From Teratosphaeria epicoccoides (lineage: Eukaryota; Ascomycota; Dothideomycetes; Mycosphaerellales; Teratosphaeriaceae), in the NCBI GenBank assembly GCA_021401465.1, contig JADDMT010000069.1:103504-167503 (forward strand): DNA of 64,000 nucleotides. Reading direction: 5' to 3'. Under the pieces are notes generated by a model. That model was not told where the DNA came from, searched no databases, and worked only from the letters and a program-made list of their open reading frames with translations. Every line of letters starts with the position of its first letter. The first letter of the stretch is position 1. Position numbers and translations under genes: made by a program. Positions 44,290 through 55,383 of this stretch are shown piece by piece.

Positions 44290-44848
44290 CCCATCCGGAT
44301 CCGCGAGACATTCCCCTTCGAACTTCCCAGCTTTAGGCTTCCATGCCGAAGGATTTGAGGACCCACTAGTATGCACATGAGCACCGCTCCAGGATACGAC
44401 TGAGCAAAGAAACTCGTTGACAATGAATCATACTGAACTGATCCATCAGTCGATCGAGATGTTCTGCGCCGGGTTCAAGGTTGAGGTCCAATCAATGCTG
44501 GGAAACAAGCAGTCGTCAGAAAGATCGGATCGTATCCAGACTGCAAGTCCAGACTGCAAGCCCACCAGAAACCCGGGGTTATGCTTGAAAGCACGATCTA
44601 CCTCGTGAAGTTTGACCGAGGTCTCGCCCAACTTGACCAATAAAACGCAAATTGCGATGCACTGCCGATTTGATCTGGTCAAATCAAATCAGGATATTTT
44701 TACGCTTTCAGCTCGAGCATCTTTTGGCCAAGGGCATGACGCTTCATGCATGAATAAGATTGGAATGCAACAGAGGCAAGGAGTCATCCATGATTCCACA
44801 ATGTAACTGGAAATGACCGTCTTGAATGCTTGCTATTCTGAGCTCCAG

Positions 44849-44985
44849 TGACCATGCAGGTTCTGCACTGACCATACAGGTTCTACACTGACCAAGCAGG
44901 TTCTATACTGACCAAGCAGTTACACTGACCATGCAGGTTCTACACTGACCATCCAGGCTCTACACTGACCATGCAGGTTCTACAG
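44849..44985. repeat. 20-bp minisatellite, seven copies
   Basis: Seven head-to-tail units of TGACCATGCAGGTTCTACAC. The fourth unit (44909-44925) is 17 bp, missing three bases, and others differ by single substitutions. It is intergenic, between UTP25 and the HsbA-like gene. Confidence 0.92.
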
Positions 44986-45297
44986 CACATCCAGTCATGG
45001 CAACCCGTCTGGCGATGCGACACGGCCAAGCAGGCGTACGCACCGGGTCATTGCCGGCGTGTGCATGAGAATGATCTAGATCATAAGCTCAAGCGGGCTG
45101 AGCTTGAACGAGGACTTTCCGAGCTGTGTGTTGTCAAACAGCCACGCGAAGAGATTTTACGAACAGGCGCTCCTGATGCGATCTTGTGGGTCAGACGCGA
45201 CCAGCTTTGTTGAAATGATCGCACCGATAACGAGCTCGAGAGGTTCGCCAGCCAGCGCAAGACCGACCTGTTGCATGCCAAAATCTTCCCACTTACG

Positions 45298-45825
45298 TCA
45301 GAATCGCTCCAGACAGGGACAGGGCATTTCGAATCTACAAGCACCAGGTTGGCAGACAGATGGACCAGACCGTTCCAGAGCTTTCTCGATCTCCGTCCAG
45401 ATTGACGAGATCTGATTTACGAGCTCTACCTTGCAACGGCTCCGACCTGGCCTTCTCTGACGCGGGTCAGTCGACAGCTGCGGCTTGAAGTCATAGGCAA
45501 CTTTTTGAAGCATGCGACTTTCGACATCCGGGCACATGGTTGTGCCGCAAATAATATGCCTGACATGAGTTCGAGTTTGCTCGTCATGGCTTCTACGACC
45601 CTGCTCTTCGTCGGTCTGGACGAACGCTGCCTTGCACAAATGAGACAATTTCGTATTTGTGCTCCGCCACCGGTTAACAACCAGCAGTAGCCACACGTCG
45701 TGGCTTGGTTTCCGCCACTGATACCGCGATAACGAGAAGTCTTTCGTTCGAGGGTCGATTGCCGAGAGCGCTTGGCAATCGATCAAAAAGTTCTCACCAT
45801 TGCGACCGGATTCCAAATGCGACAT
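45298..45825 (-). CDS. Hypothetical ORF (low confidence)
   Basis: ATG-started frame of 175 codons on the minus strand. It contains HIICGTTMCPDVESRMLQKV and VELVNQISSIWTEIEKALER, a plausible helical segment, and seven cysteines with the end CRFEMPCPCLERF. No family recognised and no signal peptide. It may be a fragment of a larger gene, since another minus-strand frame (45344-45081) continues in the same direction. The right end overlaps a tract of CAGCCCGTAT repeats. Confidence 0.28.
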   Translation of the reverse strand: MSHLESGRNGENFLIDCQALSAIDPRTKDFSLSRYQWRKPSHDVWLLLVVNRWRSTNTKLSHLCKAAFVQTDEEQGRRSHDEQTRTHVRHIICGTTMCPDVESRMLQKVAYDFKPQLSTDPRQRRPGRSRCKVELVNQISSIWTEIEKALERSGPSVCQPGACRFEMPCPCLERF

Positions 45826-46640
45826 TGCAATTCACTTTGCGATCAGTCAGCCGAAAAAGCGGTCAGCCCGTGCCCGCAACCTGTTCAGCCCGTATTCGCA
45901 GCCCGTATTCGGGCACGTGTGCCCAGCCCGTATCCGCAGCCCGTTAGCCTGGGAGATATCGATGTAACGCTGCGTAGTAACCCGGATTTGGAGTGAAATC
46001 ATCACGGCAAGGTCTGGATTCCTAGCATACATACTGCCCCCTTGTATAGGTCAAGTGGTTTGTTATAGCACGGCCTAGACGGTCATTTTGTCGCGACTAG
46101 CTCATAGAATGCCCAAACCAGCGCGAATCTGTTCGAGCGTAGGCAAGAAGGAAGGGATAAGCCGCCTAGAGAGCGTCACGCCCCAGAGCTCAATAATCCA
46201 CACCGCCAGATATGCGCTCATTTTGGCCTCTTCTCGACGAAAATCGAGACTCCCTCAGACAAATCTGGTCTCGTATAGGTCGGGTTGTCCGCGCGAGGAG
46301 GCTCCTAAGACGCTCCACCCTCTGTGGACTTCACGAGCCACGCGCCTGTATATGCGCGCAGGTCTGCGAGCCGCCCGGGCGAATACCAGGATTCTCTCAG
46401 ACAAGTCCGGTCTAGAGTGGCTATGTGCCTATCTTTGAGTATGGCGAGCTAGTAACTAGAACGACTGTGCCCTGTATCTCGCCCCAAGACTGTGCGCGTG
46501 CTTCGCTGAGTTGTCGAAATATAAAGCTACGGCGACGACTCTGTCAGTCTCCCAGCACTCACTACATTCTAAGTCTCTTACGAAGCACAGGCAGCTCTCA
46601 ACTACCTCAACACTGCAGAATCGCAAGCCATCTTCACGCA

Positions 46641-47255
46641 ATGTTCAACGCCATGGCCTCGCTCAGGAACGTACTTGTCTTGATGTCCGTCGCTGTAGCG
46701 GCCATCAGCCCTTCCCAGCTTCATGCCAAAGACAACGTGAAAAGAGCCGAATACTGGGACAATTACCCGCCAATCATCACAGGATTGAGTACCGTTGTAT
46801 CAGAGGCAACGGCCTGGAAGGGTACCGGAAGCCCCGACAAGATTCTGGCTGCCTTGGATAATCTCGCCAACGCCATTGGGTCCGCAGTCCAGGCCACGCA
46901 GAGTCTGGGAGCTAGCATTCAATTCCAGGGCTCAGTACCTGCTATGCGCGACGTAAGCGGCCTCTCCATATCATTCACTACATGGTTGCTAACACACCAA
47001 CAGTTGTCCTACCAAGACTGGCTGAAACACGTGCACGACACTCAGGCGGCACTCAAACCCACCGACACGTATAGCGATTCCGTTCCCTCCTACAAGTCAG
47101 GCGTGACCAGCAAAGTCAGGTCTGTCAAGTCTGGTACTAAAGGCTTGTGCGACCTACTCGTTAACCACATTCCGAGTGGGGGAACGGCAGAGCTGTCCAA
47201 AAGATGCGGCGAGGTTCAAGCTGTCTTTGATTCGATCATCAGCGACTTCTCGTGA
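46641..47255 (+). CDS. Small secreted protein, HsbA/cell-wall galactomannoprotein-like
   Basis: Two exons join in phase to 187 residues: 46641-46952 and 47004-47255, with a 51-nt intron (donor GTAAGC, branch GCTAAC, acceptor CAACAG). Intron length is a multiple of three, so the unspliced frame also stays open. A signal peptide (about residues 5-29, LRNVLVLMSVAVAAISPSQL) leads into an all-helical domain with repeated Ala/Ser/Thr/Val positions (ILAALDNLANAIGSAVQATQ; SYKSGVTSKVRSVKSGTKGL) and only two cysteines. This fits the HsbA family of hydrophobic-surface-binding fungal proteins, many of them cell-wall or effector-like proteins, but without a search I hold this as probable. It is the last intact gene before the transposon block, 185 bp from its edge. 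Confidence 0.65.
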   Translation: MFNAMASLRNVLVLMSVAVAAISPSQLHAKDNVKRAEYWDNYPPIITGLSTVVSEATAWKGTGSPDKILAALDNLANAIGSAVQATQSLGASIQFQGSVPAMRDVSGLSISFTTWLLTHQQLSYQDWLKHVHDTQAALKPTDTYSDSVPSYKSGVTSKVRSVKSGTKGLCDLLVNHIPSGGTAELSKRCGEVQAVFDSIISDFS

Positions 47256-47599
47256 TCTGGGTAGGCAGAAGCTAGAAGTCTAGAGTTGACTTGACTGGAA
47301 TGGTAGCAGCGCAGATGAGCATGGATTACCCTATCGATGGAGTATGGAGAGTGAACTTGCTTTTACAGTAATACCGCAAAAGTGTCGGTAGGCGGGGTCC
47401 TTAGCATGGATTCTCACGATGGATTGCAGTGATATCCGTTGATATAGTAGATGCCATAACGATCATAGAGCTTTAAAACTTGGAGACATCATTCTTTGTA
47501 TGCTTAGCTATCTTATGACAAATTTTGAAGGTAATTGCAGCGTTAATACTTAGTGTGCTAGCCCTTTGCCTTAATTACTGCCTGCATCCTACGTAGCAT

Positions 47600-48600
47600 T
47601 AATACTAACACTGCCCTAATCCTTTCTAACAGTATCCTTTACTATGCCTCTAGCAATATCTCTTCTAGGGCCTTCTTGATATTCTTAGCTCCTTGAATAT
47701 CGTCGAATTAAGGGCATATCTTACAGACTATAGTCTTAAGAAGGTGCTAAAGATGCTTAATAGGATTTAAGTTAGGACTATACATAGGCTAGTCTTTTAG
47801 AAGCTAGATTCCTTACTCTTAGAGCTACCTTTTTACCTTGTTTAACATGTAAATTAGAGTGTTATCTTACATGAATATTATGTCTTTATATCTGTTATCT
47901 TAGATAATTAGGAGTAGTCCTTAGTCTAAGGTTTTAAGGTAGGAGTTTACTATATAGCTAAACTTCTTTAAGGCCTTATCATGTTACATAACTACTAACT
48001 TTAACCTGTTATACTTGCTATAAATAGTGCCCTAGACTATAACTAATACCCCCTTGCCCTTATCATAAGTTTAGATCATTTCCTTATCCTATTTTTACGT
48101 AGGAGTACAAAATACCTACTCCCTTACTTGCCTTTCCTATGCTCTATAGAGTACTTGTCTAAAAAGATGTATTTTAACTAATCCTACGCAGATAATTACA
48201 CATGCTTTTTAGTAAAGGCTAACCTAAGCGTAGCTACTTCCTTCATTAATTTTAGACGCTTCTAGGCCTTCTAATTTAATATGCTATAGTCTTTTAATAT
48301 GTAGTATAAGGTATTATTACTTAGCTTAATTCCTGTCTCTTTCTTTAACGCGGCATATGTTATTTTTAGGTTCTTTCTAACTAACTTAAGGATCTTCCTT
48401 TTGTTGCATTATGTCTATTTTTTAGGCCTACTAGAGCGTAGTTTAGACTTGTAATTGTCTTGTAAAGCTACTCTCTACATAACGCCAGAAACTGTAGAAG
48501 GAGGGGTTTTAAAATAGCTTGTAGTATTTACCTAAGTAGCTCTAAACATAATAGTAGTATATTTTCTGCATGTTACTTTAGATTTAGCTCCTTCTAACAA
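47600..48600 (-). mobile_element. Tc1/mariner-type (DDE) transposase relic
   Basis: Reading the minus strand from about 48600 down gives a decayed transposase. First comes an HTH region (FKTPPSTVSGVM, ITYAALKKETGIKLSNNTLY). A central part follows with IEHRKGK near the first catalytic position. Then comes IFM, stop, DNTLIYML at the second Asp, and the C-terminal signature PMYSPNLNPIKHL (canonical form ends PDLNPIEHLW). Stops replace the expected Trp and Gln codons. The YSPDLNPIEHLW-type motif identifies the IS630-Tc1-mariner superfamily. Terminal inverted repeats were not found by eye, so the ends are approximate. It is inactive. Confidence 0.85.
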
Positions 48601-49259
48601 ATCAAATTTAGGTTTAATAGTGTCAGGGGATACAATTTAGCATTGTAGTAGGTATTAAAAGATAGTAGGTTCAAAACGCATGTCTCTTGTGTTTTCTACT
48701 AGCGTGCTTTATAACTAAGACTTTTGCAGAGAAACTATGTAAGGACACTAAGTTATAGGTATAACAGGTTCATGTATAAAGTATCTAAGAGGTTAAAGGT
48801 TTTAGAGACCTTTGTGTGTAGTTACTAACTAATTCCGTAGCTACTATCTAGACTAACTTAGGATAGAAGTACGCTACCCTATAGCCTAAGTCAGGGTAGT
48901 TCTATGACAATACTACCCCCTTAAACTGCCTTAGTCCCTTAAGGCGCTAAGCAGCTTCTACGAAGATCTTGTTATCCTCTAAGTCCTTTATCAGATTAAG
49001 TCTAACACTAGCTAACAGCCTAATTACGCTACTGTCTGTAAATGTTGTCTTTTTCTACCTTGTATAACCTTCGTCTATCTGTTAGTATTAGGTTAAGTAC
49101 TACTGTAAGCTCTATTATTAATTTAAGTAACAGTAGCGTTATCTGATGTTAACACTAGGTACTCTAAAAGATTAGTAGTAGCAGCTAATATAGTAGTTAA
49201 CTATACTAGCTTAGTAGTGCTAGTAAGTAACTTCGAGATTAACTGTAGTATCGGCATCT
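48601..49259. other. AT-rich spacer between Tc1 relic and gypsy relic
   Basis: No frame recognised. It may contain the 3' UTR/LTR of the neighbouring gypsy element; no LTR end could be fixed. Confidence 0.4.
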
Positions 49260-51375
49260 TAGGATAGCTGCAGTAGTACTCTACAACTAACTCTATCGAG
49301 TTGTTCAGGTTATCTAGTAGTTCCTACGTCATAGCATCCTTTCCTTTATATCCTTTCTACTTTACGAGGTACTAAACTATTCTACCTTGTACCTTCTTTG
49401 TCTTTAGTATTACCTCTACCTCGTATTATTACTTAGTCCTGCTGTTGTCTGTCGCAATTTCGATTAGTAGTAGTAGGTCAATAATCTAGCTAGGTAGCGG
49501 TTCGTAGGTATATGCTAGCTTAAGTAGTAAGGCGTAGAATGCGTTAGCTATATTTCCTATACTATGCCCTAAGTCTAGTTTATACATTACTAGTATACCT
49601 ATACCGCTCTATAGTACTGCCGTAATGCGGTAGGGCCTAGCGTTTAGTACCTCTAACTTCTATGATAGTCTTACTATCTTGAAGTTCTTAGTGCTAACAT
49701 AGACTTTGTCGCTAACTTTGTAAACTAGATGAATCTAATAATAAAAGTTCGTAGCTTTTAACTATACGGTCTAAGCTTTAGCTAGTTCTTAGTGTAAAAC
49801 TTCATGCATATTACTTATGCGCTTTGCGAAGGCGCGAGCGTCTTCTTAATTAATGTATTAAGGTCCTCCCTTTGCTTAGTTGCTAGATAACAGTAAGTCC
49901 TACGTGAATCGAGGGTGTTAGCCTATGTTTGCTATGAATAGTATGACTCTAGTACTTTTAGACACCTAGTTGTTAGCAGCGAATTTAGCTAATAGCAGCT
50001 AGTTAATCTAGTTATCTTAGGCAAAGTTAACGACTACTTTTAAGTATTCCTTTATTAACAAGTTACTATGCTTAGATTATCTATTAGTTTTAGGGTAAAA
50101 GGACGATAAGAGCTTCCTATTAATCTTAAGTAGTAGACATAGTTCTTTCTAGAATTTGCTTATAAACTATGTGCCCTAATCTAATACTAGCTCCTCTAGA
50201 AGCCTGTAGTAACAGAAGACGTACTTTAAGAACAGGCGCGTAGCGTTCCGAGCTGTTATCAAGTAAGCCGGGATATAGTGTCTCTACTTAGTAAGCCGGT
50301 TAGTGACTAAAATCACATTTTTGTAGGTAACTCCTTTAAACAAGCGGCTTAGTAGCAGTTTAGTAACAAAGTCTATAGCTACTAAAGACTACGCGTTCTT
50401 AGCTATAGGCATAGGCTATAGGAGCCCTATGTATCCTAGCTTAGAAGACTTTGTAGTATAATACTTATAGTAGTTACAAATGAATCGCTTTACCTGCTTA
50501 GACATGTATAGCAAGTAGTAGTGCTATCTTACTAGTTCTAGTATCCTTGCTTTGCTAGGGTGTCTAGCTACTAGTACTAAGTAGTGCTAGCGTAGTATCG
50601 CTAGCTTTATGCCCTAATCCTCTAGTACCTAGACATAGTTGTTTTTTATAATCAGGTCTTCTTTAACCTTGTAGTTATATAGGGCTACCTTTATCTAATA
50701 CATGTAGGGAGTAACTACCCCCCCTTCTATAGCGTACATTGTCTCCTAGTAATGCTTGTCCTGTAAGGCTATAAGCCGCAACGTCTAAGCGATTATTAAG
50801 ACTAGGTCTACTAGCTCCTCTCGGCCGTTATTACCTTGCTCTTAAACTCGTAGTAGAGCGCCTATGTCTGCCGCTTCCTCGCTCTTCTCTAAAATCTAGT
50901 TAGAGCGTCAGAGCTTCGCCTGTATACTCGCGTACTATAGTACGTTTAGCAGATTAATAAAGAGTTCTAGTTACAAGAGTACTTAATTCCTGTATGCAAG
51001 TACCTCCTTGTTAGGCTCGTCTTACGTTTAGCGTGTTAGTACATTAGCGTAAAGGTTCTGTTTGCCTAGTTAGTAGCTTATGTTAAAGTTAAACTATGAC
51101 ATAAATTCTAACTATTATGCCTGCCTTGAATTTAGTCACTTAGTAGTAGTAAAGTACTCTAGGTTCTTGTAATCTGTTACTACTAGTACTAGTAGTTTGT
51201 TTTTACCTCTACATGGCATTAACTTAGGACAGTATTCCTCGAATGCTCGGACAATTACTAGGAGCTCCTTGTTATAGATATTATAGTTATGCTCCGCATC
51301 TAACATTTTCTTCAAGAAATAGGCTACTAGTTTCTAGACTTCCTTCCCTGTAACATCGTACAGATACAGCTAAGT
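49260..51375 (-). mobile_element. Chromodomain Ty3/gypsy retrotransposon relic A (RNase H, integrase, chromodomain)
   Basis: On the minus strand, from 51375 downward: an RNase H domain (AYFSKKMLDAEHNYNIYNKE, VVTDYKNLEYFTTTK), an integrase zinc-binding and core region (HPSKARILELV, MSKQVKRFIC, AIDFVTKLLLSRLFKGVTY, SKFKELCLLL-like with stops between) and a chromodomain at about 49320-49420 (EVEVILKTKKVQGRIV, stop, YLVK, stop, KGYKGK). This order is that of a chromovirus. Stops are mostly TAG at expected Trp, Gln and Arg positions. The element is cut at 51375: reverse transcriptase, protease and gag are missing, and unrelated AT-rich DNA follows. Confidence 0.88.
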
Positions 51376-52906
51376 ATTACGGAATGACACGGAACATAAC
51401 CGTAGTAGTAGAATCATGTAGTATAACTCACAATTTAAGTCATATAATGCAGCATGTAATATAACTTACAATAGGAGTCATATAATGTGACTCTGTTTTA
51501 GAAGTACCTATAGGTGCTAATATAGAGACAGGATGCTTAGTAATAGAGACTATCTCTGTTAGAGCATAGTTTTAAACAGAGACAAACAGAGACATGCTCT
51601 GTTAGGCTAGGATGTCTCCTATGTATTTAGGAACGCTAAGATGCCCTTATAGCTTAAACGCGTTCAACTTTTGTTATTAACTCACTAATTAGAATTTAAC
51701 CTTTGTTCCCTTTAGATTACATCGTTCCTATTTACTATGGCCCCTCTAAAGAAGACTTGTCCCTATGACTTAACTATCTCTCTTTAGGCTTAGTTAATTA
51801 CGAGGATAATAACACTTTCAACTAATATAGATATATATGCTATATGATATGAAAATATCTCGCAGTGTGACAGAGTAATCCGACCTGTTAATAGGTATAA
51901 GATAGCGCTGCTTTCTGCTTATTGCAGAGGTAGCGCTAAAGGTGCTTATAAACCCTAACGCCCCTTAATTAGGGAAAGCATGTCTGAGCCTAACCCCGTA
52001 GGGGTACCGTAGGGTTAGCGACGTAGGGGCATCCTACGTCAAACATTAATCCTACTTAGACGACATATAAGGCAACGTATGTACAAAGGACCCCCTTACT
52101 ATGTGTAGTAGGGTCACTACATGCTAAGGGCGGGCATTAGAACCTATGCGGCTCTAATAGCCCCCTAGTATCAACTATATCACTGCCCCTCCTCCTATGA
52201 GGATGTCCCTAGCCTTACTAAGTAATACGCGCAGAACATATAGGGTATAGGATGTAGCACGCTTACACCGCGCAAGAGTAAATAGGTAGATAGCCTACGT
52301 GACATGTGTTATACGTATACCTTAATACCTTCGTAGCAAGTACAGGGTAGAGGCTACTAACTCAGGCGGGTTTTAATCTGTCACATGTTAGGCGGCTTCG
52401 CGACACCTTCGCTTTACATGTAGATCGAGATATCAGGAAACTACAAGTACGTACTTTAGTTAATCTTTGAAATTATAGGGCGAGTATGCGCGCTAGCCTC
52501 GCTAAGTAGCTTAGCTACCCCTATTTAGTCGTGACTACAAAGAACGTGTTATAGAACCTTAGGGATAGTAGGAATGTACACGGACGCTCTACGCATACTA
52601 CTTAAAATAGTAGGAGCGCGCTCCTAGCGCGGGCCTCGCTACATTTTCATGCTAGTAGACTAGCACGAGTATAGTTAGCGCACATGCGTGACAGCTACGT
52701 TATCTATTCTTGCATTATTTAGTCCCCTTATAAGTTAACTAAAGGTAGGTACTCTGCGCATGTAGTTTAAGTCACTAGCTTAACGGTTACGGTAGGCAAC
52801 AGGGGGGCTGTCAGAGGGTATAAAAACCTCGTCGCTTTCCTAAACTTCCTGTTCTAAAACACTAACATTAACCTCCGCTTCTATTTCGCTTAGCCTGCGC
52901 CTCGCC
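51376..52906. other. AT-rich region, no recognised feature except the leader of the next relic
   Basis: Contains a local partial duplication (TATAACTYACAATWDRAGTC units, about 51420-51490) and a GAGACA-rich inverted motif at about 51530-51610. TATAAAAACC at about 52819 with a C/T-rich leader just before the ATG at 52907 looks like the promoter of the relic ORF that follows. Confidence 0.45.
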
Positions 52907-53648
52907 ATGTCTGCGGGTCTTAACTAGAGCTTCTTCTTCTTCAATCAATTAATCAAGACTAATTAACTTACCTTAGTAGTAATAGCTTATATGCTATAGA
53001 CTAAGTTCGACGCTCCTCGCTCTACCTGTAATTGTTGCTCATGTCGACAATGCCTTGACAACCTTAGCAGCTAAGCTGCACATATCTCTCCTCCGCGTGT
53101 TAGTAAGGCGTCCCCTACCCGCGAGGTATGCATGGCTTATACTAACTAAAGCGTAGCCAAGATCTATGTCAGCGGATTTAATAAGGGCAGTGTCTACTAC
53201 AATTATGTCAACTGTAATAGCAAGCATCAAAAATGCCAAGACCTCCCTAAAGAGGTGTATAGTAAGTACAACTAGCTCTGCTGTAACATTGATGACTTCT
53301 AGAGTACGCGCGACAAGGGGATTGCTAAAGGTACTCTGACTATAAACAGGCTACAGGCTAAGTACTACAAGGTACTCGCCTACATGCTTAGCCCTCTCTA
53401 GTGCTTTACTGTAACTGCTAACTATTCTTACGGCAGTGTTCGCTTCGACTCTCTGCTAACAGGCGAAAACGTTTGTCTAGGTCTAATCGTAGACTTAGTT
53501 CAGAAGATCTTGAAAGTGCTAACTATTAGGGTTAAGACCTTTACTATAGTACGTATATAGTGTAGGTACCCTCTAAGTATAAATGCTGACTTTCTCTACT
53601 AGGCTAACGTTAGCGTCGAGAAATATCCGACTAGCTTGTCAGAAGGGT
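52907..53648 (+). pseudogene. RIP-killed ORF with cysteine cluster, family unknown
   Basis: From the ATG at 52907 one single reading frame can be followed for about 245 codons to 53648 without any frameshift, interrupted only by about a dozen TAG/TAA codons. Readable parts include KFDAPRSTCNCCSCRQCL, AAHISPPRVSKASPTREVC, SVAKIYVSGFNKGSVYYNYV, NSKHQKCQDLPKEVYSKY and VCLGLIVDLVQKILKVL. The clustered cysteines suggest a metal-binding module, but I do not recognise the family. A TATA-like TATAAAA lies about 90 bp upstream. The frame runs into the left end of repeat copy R1 (53637), where it may have been truncated. Confidence 0.6.
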
Positions 53649-55383
53649 AGGTGCTAATAGCAGGAAGGGGATTAGGTGTTAGACTCGCAGAGTAGTAAAG
53701 AATATTAACAAAGGTAATTAACCTTGTACTAACTATCCCCCCTAGAGGAGAAGATTAAATTAAGCACGAAGCTCCTAACTGCCTGTCCTAAAGCCATCCC
53801 TATATACTAGAGAGACAGGGCAGCTCTGTTAGATCTATTAATAGACCCGTTAGACCTGTGTCTATAGATCTGTAGACTAACCCTACAGATCCTAGGGTCT
53901 ATTCTTACATGACAGATCCCTTCCCCTATGTAGGCCTATAGATCTGTAGACTAACCCTACAGATCTAGGTGTCTATCCTTGCGTGATAGACCCTCTCTTC
54001 TATGCCTGCGTTATAACTCATAGTACTATGACTTATAACACTATAACTTATAGCACTCATGATAGCTATGATTTAGGCTACAGTGTTTGTGACTTATAGC
54101 ACTTATGACACTCATGACACTATCCCCCTCTTAGCCTAGCTCGTCCCTAAGCTACCTTATTAGTGCGGGGTTTCTCTTTTTCTTTCTTTGTGTAGTAATG
54201 TCTTCTCTTTCTACATTACTACCTTGTGTCATCCTAGACACTAATGCCTTTTAACGCAGAAACGTTAACGCCGCGTAAATCGAATCTATCGTTAGGGCTA
54301 GGATAGCATAAAGTCCTGTACTTAGTGTTAAGAGTTAAAGCTCGTTTGTCGAGTACACATTTCCTCAGGGAAATGTTCGTAGTGTTACTTTAGTAACTGT
54401 CGAAGTTACGACGCGAAGGTGACAGAGGTCGAATAGAAGAAGTTAGGTAATTAGCGGAAAAGACTAATTACTAATCTCGATTATGCGAAGGCGGCCCTAG
54501 CTAAGGCTTCGCAAAAGATAATAGAGGCGCATGCAAAGGAGATGCGTCTTTAGAAATAGTTAGACATAGTTAACCATGAAGTCGAGGATAGTCGCGCTCT
54601 TAAGGAGCGTAGGATTAGGGAAGACAAGGCTAAAGAGCAGGCTCTTTAGCAGGCTAGGTTTCTTCTTGACCTAGATCCCTTAACCGGTCTTGCTCTTAGT
54701 CCTACGACATAGAGCGTAATAGAAGGTTTCGCTAACGCCTCGTACTAGGGTTTCCTTAATGGCGTAGTAGCCGAGCCTATTAACAGCGTCCCGCAAGAGC
54801 CTGCTCGTGGCTTATGACCTTCTTCCTGAGTTCGTTTTCCGCTTAAAGCTCCGTACCTCCTACTAACAGTTTCGTAGGTATTTAAGGGGTTCCCAGGTAT
54901 TTTCGGTACTCCCATATCCTTCCTATTTTACTAAGTATTCTCGCTGTCCGTCCTTCTAGCAAATGTCGACGATCTTCTCGACAGTGTACTCTAGTTCTTC
55001 GACCTTAGGGTTAAGTAGTAAGGGTTCTGTTTGTAGTGTAGCGTCTAGCGCTACTTGTTCTAGCAAAGAGACATAGAACACAGGGAGTATTCTCATCTAC
55101 TTAGGTAGCTGTAACTTAAAATTAACTAGTCCTTTCTTAGCCTTAATCCGTAATAGTCCTAGTTTTATAGCGTCTAGTTTTTTACTCGGCTTATCTGATT
55201 TGATGTGATAGCAGAGGAGATACACCTTGTCCCTCTCCTTTAGAATTAGCCCCTTAATTCTCTTACGATTCGCGTACCGTGCCATGTTCTGCTAATAGAA
55301 CTGCAGGTTAAGTCGTGCTTCTGTTTGCAGTCGGCGTAGGTATTCTACTCGCCTAAGTGCTACTAGGTTTAGGTTACTAGCTA
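53637..55383 (-). mobile_element. Gypsy element B, copy R1 (3' part, decayed)
   Basis: Begins with TGTCAGAAGGGTAGGTGCTA, continues with an LTR-like stretch containing hairpins, then an ORF on the plus strand homologous to the intact one at 62497 but broken (from 54199). It ends with minus-strand pol sequence up to 55383, where NRKRIKGLILKE, KVYLLCYHIKSDKPSKKLDA can still be read (55097-55285). It is collinear with R3, and differences from R3 are mostly transitions. Relative to pol the copy is on the minus strand, and R1 is the element's 3' end. It stops exactly where R2 starts. Confidence 0.8.

Larger units (their letters stand above)
44290..46640. other. Intergenic with minisatellite, no firm gene
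   Basis: Contains the 20-bp minisatellite at 44849-44985 and GCAGCCCGTATYCG variants at about 45870-45940. One minus-strand ATG-started frame (45825-45298, 175 codons) is listed separately with low confidence. The last part is the promoter of the HsbA-like gene. Confidence 0.45.

Noticed and set aside
44849..44985. CRISPR-like array
   Set aside because: Units are contiguous with no unique spacers, and the genome is fungal.
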